Positions 16,648-23,961 of a stretch of 64,000 nt of DNA are shown piece by piece (positions within the stretch are counted from its first letter, which is position 1; the number at the start of each line of letters is the position of its first letter). The DNA is from Streptomyces buecherae (GTDB lineage: Bacteria; Actinomycetota; Actinomycetes; Streptomycetales; Streptomycetaceae), in the NCBI RefSeq assembly GCF_014295035.1, contig NZ_CP060404.1, positions 8,162,501 through 8,226,500 on the forward strand, in the 5' to 3' direction. The notes beneath the pieces are model-generated. The model saw nothing but the letters and a program-made list of their open reading frames with translations, did no database searches and had not been told where the DNA came from. The translations under genes were made by a program, and so were the position numbers.

Positions 16648-17175
16648 ATTCCAGATGCCGAGCCCGCCTCCCTCAGCCCCCTTGACCGCCTGCTCGCCGA
16701 GCGTGCCTGCGAGCGCCTGATCGCCGCGTTCGTCCGCGAACTCGATTTCGGTGACCCGGCCGCCGTGGCCGACCTCTGCACGGCCGACGGAGTTTGGGAG
16801 TGGCCCGGCGGCGACCGCGGGGTCGAGGGCCGGGAGGCGCTGCGTGCCTACTTCGGCGCACGCCCCGCCGACCGGCTCTCGCGGCGCGTGAGCACGAACG
16901 TCCTGGTCACCCTCCTGTCCCCGACGACGGCGAGCGCGACCAGCTACTTCACGACGTACCGCGTCGACGGCCATGACGGTGGCATGGCGTCCCCGCGCGC
17001 GCCGGTGCGGGTGGGGCAGCACTACGAAGACACCGACACCTTCCGACGGGTGGACGGCCGGTGGGCGCTGGCCACCCGCACCGTCTTCCTGGCCTTCGCC
17101 GGGCCGACCGAGCGCCTGGCACCGGCCGACCGCCTAGCACCGGCCGAGCGTGCGGTGCCGCCCGGGCGGCCGTAG
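16648..17175 (+). CDS. SnoaL-like / nuclear-transport-factor-2 fold protein with probable ATT start
   Basis: A 175-aa protein of the SnoaL_4-like type: N-terminal helix LDRLLAERACERLIAAFVREL, then DFGDPAAVADLCTADGVWEW, a cone-shaped core and a C-terminal GQHYEDTDTFRRVDGRWALA strand. Members are polyketide cyclases, isomerases or binding proteins; no substrate can be assigned. The conserved N-terminal helix is encoded upstream of the first normal in-frame start (GTG 16765). The open frame extends back only to a TAG at 16636, with no ATG, GTG or TTG. An AGGAGG at 16637-16642 sits 5 nt before ATT 16648, chosen here as the start. A sequencing error is the alternative. Confidence 0.65.
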   Translation: MPDAEPASLSPLDRLLAERACERLIAAFVRELDFGDPAAVADLCTADGVWEWPGGDRGVEGREALRAYFGARPADRLSRRVSTNVLVTLLSPTTASATSYFTTYRVDGHDGGMASPRAPVRVGQHYEDTDTFRRVDGRWALATRTVFLAFAGPTERLAPADRLAPAERAVPPGRP

Positions 17176-17224
17176 CGGCGGAGGCGCGGCGGCAATGCGG
17201 TGGCGCCGCCGGTGGTCGTCGCGC

Positions 17225-17230
17225 TAGCGT
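17225..17230 (+). promoter_or_regulatory. Candidate -10 element upstream of the leader ORF
   Basis: TAGCGT lies 7 nt before an ATG, the spacing expected for a leaderless Streptomyces transcript. No good -35 is seen, so the assignment is tentative. Confidence 0.35.
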
Positions 17231-17237
17231 CCCCGGC

Positions 17238-17264
17238 ATGTGCTTCCAGCAGCTCTACGGCTGA
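17238..17264 (+). CDS. Candidate 8-residue leader peptide MCFQQLYG
   Basis: ATG-TGC-TTC-CAG-CAG-CTC-TAC-GGC-TGA forms a complete short ORF 134 nt upstream of the glycosyltransferase. It has no Shine-Dalgarno site but is placed for leaderless translation after TAGCGT. A GC-rich hairpin follows at 17314-17339. The arrangement resembles ribosome-mediated attenuators of antibiotic-resistance genes. It could also be a chance ORF; only the position and the hairpin support it. Confidence 0.35.
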   Translation: MCFQQLYG

Positions 17265-17313
17265 CACGACGACGGGCCCAGCGCCCGTTCCCGCCACGCC
17301 CAGCGGCGCTCGC

Positions 17314-17339
17314 GGCGCGACCGGTCGAACCGTCGCGCC
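17314..17339 (+). terminator. Hairpin in the leader of the glycosyltransferase gene
   Basis: GGCGCGA-C-CGGT pairs with ACCG-TCGCGCC around a CGA loop, 11 bp with one bulged C. It lies between the short ORF and the glycosyltransferase start, where it could act as an attenuator or merely as leader structure. Confidence 0.5.
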
Positions 17340-17397
17340 ACCCCTGGGTGTCGGCTCGTCGTACCCACCTCCCGTAGCACTGCCAAGGAGCACATCC

Positions 17398-18579
17398 ATG
17401 TCACGCCAGCGTGCCCACATCGCCATGGTCGGCATCCCCGCCGTCAGCCACGTCCTGCCCAGCCTGGAGATCATCCGGGAGCTCGTCGCCCGCGGCCACC
17501 GGGTCACCTACGCCAACGACCCGGCCGTCGCCGACGTGATCGCCCCCACCGGCGCCGAACTGGTCGCGTACCGCTCGACGCTGCCGGTGGCCGACAACGA
17601 CTGGCCGGCCGACCCCATCGCCGCCATGGGCCTCTTCCTCGACGACGCCATGCACATGCTGCCGCGACTAAGCGCCGTCTACGACGCGGACCCGGCGGAC
17701 CTCTACCTGTACGACATCGGCGGCTACGCGGCCCGCGCGCTGGCGGAGCGGCAGGGTCGGCCCACCGTGCAGCTGTCGCCCAGCCACGTCGCCTGGGACA
17801 CCTTCGAGGAGGAGGTGGGCGCCCAGCTCAGGGCGCTGCCGGGAGCGGACGCCTACTTCGCGCGGTTCGCCGCCTGGCTGGCGGAGTGCGGCGCCACCAC
17901 GACCGACGCCGAGGAGTTCGGCGGGCGCCCGAGGCGTGCGGTGGCCATGATCCCGCGGGCCATGCAGCCGCACGCCGACACCGTGGACCCGCGAATCGTG
18001 AGCTTCGTCGGGCCCTGCCTGGGCGACCGGGCCGACCAGGGCTCCTGGACGCGCCCGGCCGACGCCGAACAGGTGCTGCTGGTCTCGCTCGGCTCGGCCT
18101 ACACCCGGCAGACCGACTTCTACCGCCGTTGCCTGGCGGCCTTCGGCGACCTGCCCGGCTGGCACGTCGTGCTCCAGGTCGGGAAGTACACCGACCCCGT
18201 CGCGCTGGGACGGATCCCGGCCAATGTCGAGGTGCACGCGTGGGTGCCGCAGGTGGCCGTGTTGCGGCAGGCCGACGCGTTCGTGACGCACGCCGGGATG
18301 GGCGGCTGCGGCGAGGGGCTCGACAGCGGCGTTCCCATGATCGCCGTGCCGCAGGCGGCCGACCAGTTCGCCAACGCCGACCGGTTGGTCGAACTCGGCG
18401 TGGCCCGGCGCCTCGACACCGAGGACGCCACGCCGGAGGCGCTCCGCGCGGCCCTGCTCGCACTCACCTCCGACGCCGAGGTCGCCCGCCGCCTCGCCGA
18501 GCTGCGCGCCCAGGCCAGGGCGGAGGGCGGCACGGCTCGCGCGGCCGACCTGATCGAGGCGGAGCTGTCACTGGGCTGA
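17398..18579 (+). CDS. Macrolide-type glycosyltransferase (MGT family, GT1)
   Basis: A 393-aa UDP-sugar-dependent glycosyltransferase of the OleD/OleI/Mgt group, which glucosylate macrolides and other hydroxylated compounds, often inactivating them. The N-terminal acceptor domain starts HIAMVGIPAVSHVLPSLEI. The donor site is the classic THAGMGGCGEGLDSGVPMI segment followed by AVPQAADQFANADRLVELG, near residues 300-335, with LLVSLGSAYTRQ before it. The ATG at 17398 follows AAGGAG with 7-nt spacing. No macrolide synthase is nearby, so it probably gives resistance or detoxification. A possible attenuator precedes it and a strong terminator follows. Confidence 0.9.
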   Translation: MSRQRAHIAMVGIPAVSHVLPSLEIIRELVARGHRVTYANDPAVADVIAPTGAELVAYRSTLPVADNDWPADPIAAMGLFLDDAMHMLPRLSAVYDADPADLYLYDIGGYAARALAERQGRPTVQLSPSHVAWDTFEEEVGAQLRALPGADAYFARFAAWLAECGATTTDAEEFGGRPRRAVAMIPRAMQPHADTVDPRIVSFVGPCLGDRADQGSWTRPADAEQVLLVSLGSAYTRQTDFYRRCLAAFGDLPGWHVVLQVGKYTDPVALGRIPANVEVHAWVPQVAVLRQADAFVTHAGMGGCGEGLDSGVPMIAVPQAADQFANADRLVELGVARRLDTEDATPEALRAALLALTSDAEVARRLAELRAQARAEGGTARAADLIEAELSLG

Positions 18580-18648
18580 GCCGCGCGGCCGGCGCGGACC
18601 CCGCGCCGTGGGCCGCCGCACGAGAGGGCGGGCCCGCGCCACGCCGGG

Positions 18649-18689
18649 CCCGCCCGGGCCGCGCCCGTCCGGAGGGCGGCCCGGGCGGG
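18649..18689. terminator. Bidirectional terminator
   Basis: A 14-bp perfect stem (CCCGCCCGGGCCGC with its complement) around a 13-nt loop lies between the convergent glycosyltransferase gene and the proline-rich ORF. Confidence 0.75.
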
Positions 18690-18728
18690 TCCCGGGCCGC
18701 CCCTGCGCCGGCGGCCCGGGGCCGGGCC

Positions 18729-19253
18729 TCAGCCTTGCGGCGTCGCGCCGGCCCGGCGGGTGGCGGGCCAGGCGGGACGGTTGACGAGGTCCGCCCACTC
18801 CTGGTCGTACGCGCCCGGCACGGTCCGGCCCGCGCCGAGCCAGCGCTCGGCCAGCTCCGCGAAGATCGGCATGCCCGGTGCGCGGGGCGGGGGAGTCGGG
18901 CGGGGCAGCGGTCGCGGGGTGGCCGGCGCCTGGGGTCGGGGCGCGGCCACCGAAGGTGGGGCGGCGGCCGGTGGCCGGCTGACCGGGGGTGCGGCCGGGG
19001 AGGCGAGGGGTGGGCCGCCGGGGGAGCCGGGCGGCGCGCTGGCGCGTGGGCCGGTTGGCGGGTCGATCCGCACCGGCTGGGTGATCAGCGCCGGTGGCGG
19101 CGCCGGCCGCGCTGCCCGTACGGGCGGGGCCAGTCCCGGCGCGGGCTGCTGGTGAACCGTTTCCGCACCCGTTGTACACGCGGGCTTCGCCTCGGTGGGA
19201 GAGCGGAGCGGTCGTCGGCGGTGGTATGAAGTGGCACGCCGCATCGTTGTCAC
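18729..19253 (-). CDS. Proline-rich hypothetical protein
   Basis: I do not recognise the family. The 174-aa protein is basic at its N terminus, has about 90 residues extremely rich in Pro and Ala, and ends in a compact segment MPIFAELAERWLGAGRTVPG then AYDQEWADLVNRPAW that looks like a short folded motif. The GTG at 19253 is used because it is the longest coherent start; internal starts are possible. No signal peptide or membrane segment is evident. It is divergent from the amino-sugar isomerase gene, with about 250 bp between them containing the dre site. Confidence 0.5.
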   Translation of the reverse strand: MTTMRRATSYHRRRPLRSPTEAKPACTTGAETVHQQPAPGLAPPVRAARPAPPPALITQPVRIDPPTGPRASAPPGSPGGPPLASPAAPPVSRPPAAAPPSVAAPRPQAPATPRPLPRPTPPPRAPGMPIFAELAERWLGAGRTVPGAYDQEWADLVNRPAWPATRRAGATPQG

Positions 19254-19407
19254 GCCGAACCAACGCCGGCGCCCGCCCGCCGGTCACGTTCCGGGTGGGT
19301 GCCTCACCCGCATCGGCGGGTACTCGAACGGGGTAGCGGCGGGTCGTTCGAGGCCCCTCGCGCGCCCGTCCGTCCGGGCTTCCGGCGGACACCGCGACGC
19401 GCGCAGG

Positions 19408-19423
19408 AGTGGACTAGACCTCT
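19408..19423. promoter_or_regulatory. DasR-responsive element (dre) candidate
   Basis: AGTGGACTAGACCTCT matches the DasR consensus A(C/G)TGGTCTAGACCA(C/G)T at 14 of 16 positions. It lies 78 bp upstream of the SIS-domain gene. DasR is the GntR-family repressor of N-acetylglucosamine and PTS genes, relieved by glucosamine-6-phosphate. Confidence 0.8.
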
Positions 19424-19443
19424 GGAGCGCTACGGGGTACAAA
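19415..19443 (+). promoter_or_regulatory. Promoter of the SIS-domain gene
   Basis: TAGACC (-35-like) and TACAAA (-10-like) are separated by exactly 17 nt. The dre site overlaps the -35 element, consistent with repression by blocking RNA polymerase. Confidence 0.5.
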
Positions 19444-19500
19444 TAAGACGCGCGGGAGATCACTGTTCGCGCTTCACAGCGCCCACCGGGAGGCACCTAC

Positions 19501-20571
19501 ATGTCGGCGACGACTGCCGCTCAGCACCACGATCGACCGGGCCAGATCATGGCCGGTGAGATGGCCGAGCAGCCCGAGGTACTGCGCCGCATCCTGGAGG
19601 AGGGCGCCCCTCGCATCCGGGAGGTGGCCGAGGCCATCGCGGCCCGCCAGCCCCGGTTCGTCCTGCTGACCGCTCGCGGGACCTCGGACAACGCGGCGCT
19701 CTACACGAAGTACCTCCTCGAGGTGCGCCTCGGCCTGCCGTGCGGCCTCACGTCGATGTCCACGACCACGGCGTACGGCGCCAAGCCCGACCTGCGTGAC
19801 GTGCTGGTGATCACCGTCAGCCAGTCGGGCGGCTCCCCTGACCTGGTGGCCTCCACCCGCGCCGCGCGCGAGGCGGGCGCGATCACGCTGGCCGTGACGA
19901 ACAACGCCGACTCACCGCTGGCCGAGGTCTCCGAGTACCACATCGACGTGCTGGCGGGCGAGGAGAAGGCGCTCCCCGCGACGAAGACCTACACCGCCGA
20001 ACTGCTGGCCCTCTACCTCTTCGTGGAGGGGCTCGACGGAGGCGACGGCGCCGCGGCCAAGGTGCTGCCCGACCTCGCCCGGCAGATCCTGGACCGGCAG
20101 GAGGAGGTACGCACCCTGGCGGGGCGCTACCGCTTCGCCGAGCGTATGGTTCTCACCTCCCGCGGCTACGGCTACCCGACTGCCAAGGAGGCCGCGCTCA
20201 AGCTGATGGAGACCAGCTACATCCCGGCCCTGTCCTACTCCGGTGCCGACCTGCTGCACGGCCCGCTGGCCATGGTGGACAACGTGTCGCCGGTCATTGC
20301 CATCGTCACCGACGGGCGCGGCGGCGAGGCGCTGCAGCCGGTCCTGGAGCGACTCCGGGGCCGCGGCGCCGACCTGGTCGTGATCGGTACCCAGGCCGAG
20401 GTGGACAAGGCGTCGGCCGGGTTCGCGCTGCCCACCGATGGCGTGGTCGAGGAGGTCCAGCCCATCCTGGAGATCCTGCCGCTGCAGATGCTGGCGTACG
20501 AGGTGACCATCGCCCGGGGACAGGACCCAGACGCGCCGCGTGCCCTGGCCAAGGTCACCGAGACCCACTGA
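19501..20571 (+). CDS. SIS-domain amino-sugar isomerase/deaminase (GlmS C-terminal type)
   Basis: A 356-aa protein made of two sugar-isomerase (SIS) domains, like the isomerase half of GlmS but without the glutaminase domain. Such stand-alone proteins act as glucosamine-6-phosphate deaminases (NagB-II) or related enzymes. Visible motifs are LLTARGTSDNAALYTKYL (about residues 53-70), VITVSQSGGSPDL, TSRGYGYPTAKEAALKLMET and LHGPLAMVDN. The ATG at 19501 follows GGGAGG. The upstream dre site and the downstream crr and ptsI genes point to aminosugar uptake and catabolism under DasR control. Confidence 0.88.
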   Translation: MSATTAAQHHDRPGQIMAGEMAEQPEVLRRILEEGAPRIREVAEAIAARQPRFVLLTARGTSDNAALYTKYLLEVRLGLPCGLTSMSTTTAYGAKPDLRDVLVITVSQSGGSPDLVASTRAAREAGAITLAVTNNADSPLAEVSEYHIDVLAGEEKALPATKTYTAELLALYLFVEGLDGGDGAAAKVLPDLARQILDRQEEVRTLAGRYRFAERMVLTSRGYGYPTAKEAALKLMETSYIPALSYSGADLLHGPLAMVDNVSPVIAIVTDGRGGEALQPVLERLRGRGADLVVIGTQAEVDKASAGFALPTDGVVEEVQPILEILPLQMLAYEVTIARGQDPDAPRALAKVTETH

Positions 20572-20594
20572 GCCGTGCCACACCGCGGTGGCGC

Positions 20595-20624
20595 GCCGAC
20601 GGGCCGGCGACCGCGCCCGTCGGC
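20595..20624 (+). terminator. Hairpin after the SIS gene
   Basis: GCCGACGGGC pairs perfectly with GCCCGTCGGC across a 10-nt loop, between the SIS gene and crr. Confidence 0.6.
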
Positions 20625-20671
20625 CACCGCCGCGCCCGCACCACCCCACCCTCGCTGTTGAAAGGCTTCCC

Positions 20672-21121
20672 ATGTCCCTCGTGATGTCCCCGCTGGCCGG
20701 GCGTGCCATCGGCCTCGCCGCTGTTCCCGATCCGGTGTTCTCCGGGGCGATGGTCGGCCCGGGCACCGCCATCGACCCCGTCCGCGAGGAGGGCGTGGCC
20801 GTCGCCCCGGTCAGCGGCGTCATCGTGTCGCTGCACCCGCACGCGTTCGTCGTCGTCGACGACGAGGGCCACGGCGTCCTCACGCACCTGGGCATCGACA
20901 CCGTGCAGCTCGCCGGCGAGGGCTTCGAGCTGCTGGTGAACAAGGGCGACACCGTGCGGACCGGTGACCCGGTGGTGCGCTGGAACCCGGCCGAGGTCGA
21001 GCGCGCGGGGAAGTCCCCGGTGTGCCCCGTGGTCGCCCTGGAGGCCACCGCGGACGCGCTCAGCGAGGTCGTGGAAGAGGGAGACGTCGCCCCGGAGGAC
21101 GTGCTCTTCCGCTGGCGGTAA
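20672..21121 (+). CDS. crr: PTS glucose-type enzyme IIA (Crr)
   Basis: A 149-aa IIA(Glc)-family phosphocarrier that passes phosphate from HPr to sugar-specific IIB domains. The fold is recognised from VMSPLAGRAIGLAAVPDPVF, GAMVGPGTAIDP and the active-site strand GHGVLTHLGIDTV, where the His of HLGID is the phosphorylated residue. The ATG at 20672 is the family start. In Streptomyces crr serves the N-acetylglucosamine system together with ptsI. It is bracketed by hairpins, so it may form its own transcript; no dre site was seen directly before it. Confidence 0.95.
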   Translation: MSLVMSPLAGRAIGLAAVPDPVFSGAMVGPGTAIDPVREEGVAVAPVSGVIVSLHPHAFVVVDDEGHGVLTHLGIDTVQLAGEGFELLVNKGDTVRTGDPVVRWNPAEVERAGKSPVCPVVALEATADALSEVVEEGDVAPEDVLFRWR

Positions 21122-21130
21122 GTAGGTCGT

Positions 21131-21159
21131 GAGCGGGTGGCCGTGGGGGCCATCCGCTC
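21131..21159 (+). terminator. Terminator hairpin after crr
   Basis: GAGCGGGTGGCC pairs with GGCCATCCGCTC (12 bp, one G-U) around a GTGGG loop, ten bases after the crr stop. Confidence 0.7.
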
Positions 21160-21261
21160 CGTACAGCGGGGCGGGGCGACCGCCCCGCGTCGGCGTGTTC
21201 GCGGGACGTGCGCGGGCGCGGATGCGTTGGGTTTCATCGGGTGGAACGGGAGATGGGTGTC

Positions 21262-22932
21262 ATGGAGACGGTGCTGCGTGGCGTCGGCGTGAGCGACGGG
21301 GTAGCGGTGGGCGAGGTGCGCCACATGGGCACCGCCGTGCTGGAACCGCCGGTGCGTACGGTCGCCGCCGACGAGGTGGAGCGAGAGCAGGCGCGCGCTC
21401 GGCAGGCCGTGGAGTGGGTGGCCGCCGACCTGGTGGCGCGCGGCAACCTGGCGGGCGGCGAGGCCCAGGCCGTGCTCGAGGCGCAGGCGCTGATGGCGCG
21501 CGACCCGGAGCTGGCCACCGACGTGGAGCGCCGGATCGCCGAGGGCAGCACGGCCGAGCGCGCCGTCTACGACGCGTTCGCCGCCTACCGGGTGCTGCTC
21601 CTGGGAGCCGGCGACTACCTGGCCGGCCGGGTCGCGGACCTGGACGACGTACGCAACCGCCTGGTGGCCCGCCTCCTCGGCGTGCCGATGCCGGGCGTGC
21701 CCGACAGCGACTACCCGTACGTGCTGGTCGCGCGGGACCTGGCGCCGGCCGACACGGCGCTGCTCGACCCGGCGCTCGTGCTGGGCTTCGTCACCCAGGA
21801 GGGCGGTCCGACCAGCCACAGCGCGATCCTCGCGCGGGCGCTCGGGGTGCCCGCCGTGGTCGCGGTGCCCGGGGCCGGCGAACTCGTGGAGGGCACCACG
21901 GTGGCGCTCGACGGCTCCGACGGCCAGGTCGTGATCGAACCGGGCGAGGAGCTGCGGGCCGAGCTGGTGGCGCGGGCCGAGCAGCGCCGCGCCGCGGTGG
22001 CCGCGGTCAGCGGTCCCGGCGCCACCAGCGACGGGCACGCGGTGCCGCTGCTGGCCAACATCGGCGGAGTCGGCGACGTGGCCGCGGCCGTGCAGGCCGG
22101 CGCGGAGGGCGTGGGCCTGTTCCGGACCGAGTTCCTGTTCCTGGACGACCACAAGCAGGCGCCCTCGGTCGAGGTGCAGCAGGAGGCGTACCGGCAGGTC
22201 CTCGAAGCCTTCCCCGAGGGGCGCGTGGTGGTGCGGGTGCTGGACGCCGGCGCCGACAAGCCGCTGGACTTCCTCACCCCCGCCGAGGAGCCGAACCCGG
22301 CGCTCGGCGTGCGCGGCCTGCGGACCCTGCTCGACCACCCCGAGGTGCTGGCGGGCCAGCTCACGGCGCTGGCGCGCGCCGCCGACGGGCTGTCGGTGCG
22401 GCTTGAGGTGATGGCGCCGATGGTGGCCGACCGGGCCGACGCGGCGCAGTTCGCCGCTGCCTGCCAGGCCGCCGGGCTGCCCGCCAAGGTGGGCGCGATG
22501 GTGGAGATCCCCTCCGCCGCGCTGCGCGCGGGTGCGCTGCTGCGCGAGGTGGACTTCCTGTCGCTGGGCACCAACGACCTGGCCCAGTACACCTTCGCGG
22601 CCGACCGGCAGACCGGTTCGCTGGCGCGGCTCCAGGACCCCTGGCAGCCCGCCCTGCTCGACCTGGTGCACGCGGCGGCGCAGGCCGCCCAGACGCGGGG
22701 CAAGAGCTGCGGGGTGTGTGGCGAGGCCGCCGCCGACCCGCTGCTGGCCTGCGTCCTGACCGGCCTGGGCGTCACCAGCCTGTCGATGAGCCCCACCGCC
22801 ATCCCGAGGGTGCGCGCCACGCTGGCGCAGTACACGCTGGCGGCCTGCCAGGAGGCGGCCCGCGCCGCCCTGGCCGCCGACACGCCGCAGGAGGCACGCG
22901 AGGCCGTCAAGGGCGTCCTCGGCGTGGCCTGA
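21262..22932 (+). CDS. ptsI: Phosphoenolpyruvate-protein phosphotransferase (PTS enzyme I)
   Basis: Enzyme I (556 aa) takes phosphate from PEP and phosphorylates HPr, the first step of PTS sugar uptake. The phosphohistidine site is in GGPTSHSAILARALGVPAVV (about residue 190). The PEP-binding barrel shows GVGLFRTEFLFL, VRVLDAGADKPLDF, GVRGLRTLLDH, VGAMVEIPSAAL and SLGTNDLAQYTFAADR. The ATG at 21262 (METVLRGVGVS) is preferred: GGGAG ends 9 nt before it, while ATG 21253 is too close to that site. HPr and the IIB/IIC permease genes are elsewhere. Confidence 0.95.
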   Translation: METVLRGVGVSDGVAVGEVRHMGTAVLEPPVRTVAADEVEREQARARQAVEWVAADLVARGNLAGGEAQAVLEAQALMARDPELATDVERRIAEGSTAERAVYDAFAAYRVLLLGAGDYLAGRVADLDDVRNRLVARLLGVPMPGVPDSDYPYVLVARDLAPADTALLDPALVLGFVTQEGGPTSHSAILARALGVPAVVAVPGAGELVEGTTVALDGSDGQVVIEPGEELRAELVARAEQRRAAVAAVSGPGATSDGHAVPLLANIGGVGDVAAAVQAGAEGVGLFRTEFLFLDDHKQAPSVEVQQEAYRQVLEAFPEGRVVVRVLDAGADKPLDFLTPAEEPNPALGVRGLRTLLDHPEVLAGQLTALARAADGLSVRLEVMAPMVADRADAAQFAAACQAAGLPAKVGAMVEIPSAALRAGALLREVDFLSLGTNDLAQYTFAADRQTGSLARLQDPWQPALLDLVHAAAQAAQTRGKSCGVCGEAAADPLLACVLTGLGVTSLSMSPTAIPRVRATLAQYTLAACQEAARAALAADTPQEAREAVKGVLGVA

Positions 22933-22950
22933 CCCACCCGTCCCATCCGC

Positions 22951-22994
22951 CGCGCGCCGGCCGGACCGCGTCTCGCGGTTCCGGCCGGCGCGCG
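22951..22994. terminator. Bidirectional terminator after ptsI
   Basis: CGCGCGCCGGCCGGA-CCGCG pairs with CGCGG-TTCCGGCCGGCGCGCG around a TCT loop, with a single bulged base, between the convergent ptsI and tetR genes. Confidence 0.8.
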
Positions 22995-23010
22995 GCCGCC
23001 GCGCGCCCGG

Positions 23011-23718
23011 TCAGGGCGTGGCGCCGTCCGCCGCGTCGTGCCGCGGCAGAGCGCCGTCCAGGATGTGGCCGAGGCCGTCCGCGTAGCGGTACTCGGCCTC
23101 CCAGTGGCGTGAACGGCCCACCAGGCGGGCCAGGTGGGGGAAGTCGGCCGGGTCCCGGCTGGCCATGGCCACGTCGATGTAGTGCGGCGCCGGCTCGCCC
23201 CCCTGCCCCGTGGCGCCGTCCGTCGCGCCCGGCCCGTGCGCCGTGGACATGACCTGGCCGGCCGTGAAGTACCAGATGGTCTGGTGCGTCCGGAAGGCGT
23301 GCTGGTCGTCGAGGCCGAGCGCCACGAGCGCGGCCATGATCTCCTCGGTCATCCAGACGGCCGACACCCCCACCAGGTCGCCGCGCGCGACGATCGGCAC
23401 CACCCACGGGTTGTCCAGGAACGCCTGGAACATCAGCGTGCACGCCGCCAGCAGCCGCTCCCGTGGCTGCTCGGGCAACTCGGGCCGGGGCAGGCCGCGC
23501 GCGACGTGCTCAAGGACGAGGACGAGCAACTCGTCCTTGTCGCGTACGTGGTGGTAGACGGCCATCGGCGTGCTGCGCAGCGCGCTGGCCAGCCGCCGCA
23601 TCGTCAGGTGCTCGGCGCCCTCCCTGAGGATGATCTCGTGGGCCGTCTCGACGATCTGCTCGCGCGAGAGCCGCGGTGGCCGCCCCCGTCTCGGTCTGGT
23701 GGTCGCGTTCCCGGTCAA
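23011..23718 (-). CDS. TetR-family repressor
   Basis: A 235-aa regulator with an N-terminal TetR helix-turn-helix (about residues 20-65: REQIVETAHEIILREGAEHL, TMRRLASALRSTPMAVYHHV) and a variable ligand-binding C-terminal domain. The TTG at 23718 is chosen because GAGGG precedes it by 7 nt and it opens directly into the basic GRPPRLSR segment. It is divergent from a DHA2 drug exporter, the usual repressor-pump layout, so it most likely represses that pump and is released by its substrate. Confidence 0.85.
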   Translation of the reverse strand: MTGNATTRPRRGRPPRLSREQIVETAHEIILREGAEHLTMRRLASALRSTPMAVYHHVRDKDELLVLVLEHVARGLPRPELPEQPRERLLAACTLMFQAFLDNPWVVPIVARGDLVGVSAVWMTEEIMAALVALGLDDQHAFRTHQTIWYFTAGQVMSTAHGPGATDGATGQGGEPAPHYIDVAMASRDPADFPHLARLVGRSRHWEAEYRYADGLGHILDGALPRHDAADGATP

Positions 23719-23796
23719 CGCTCTGCCCTCATCGTCTCGCCCCGTCTCTCCTCGCCCGCGCCGCGCCGCCAGAGCCGCCGCGAAGGCTTGAGGATA

Positions 23797-23821
23797 CTTT
23801 TATTGTACGTGTACGTTAATT
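23797..23821. promoter_or_regulatory. AT-rich promoter/operator between tetR and the MFS exporter
   Basis: An AT-rich island in very GC-rich DNA holds GTAC-GT-GTAC symmetry and, on the minus strand, a TACAAT -10 hexamer. It is the likely TetR operator and tetR promoter. Confidence 0.5.
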
Positions 23822-23961
23822 CGCGTCGGGCCTCGTCGAAGGGCTGCGCCCCGACCGTGGCGGGGCGCGCCCGGCGGTGAGCCATGCCGCCCTTCGCGCA
23901 CCGTCCACACCACCTCGCCCACCTCGCCCACTTCACCACTCTCACCGTACGGAGGAGCAGC

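Noticed and set aside
16655..16720. ATG at 16655 as the true start of the SnoaL-like gene
   Set aside because: It is out of frame with the conserved protein and meets TGA after 21 codons; it works only if the sequence contains an indel error.
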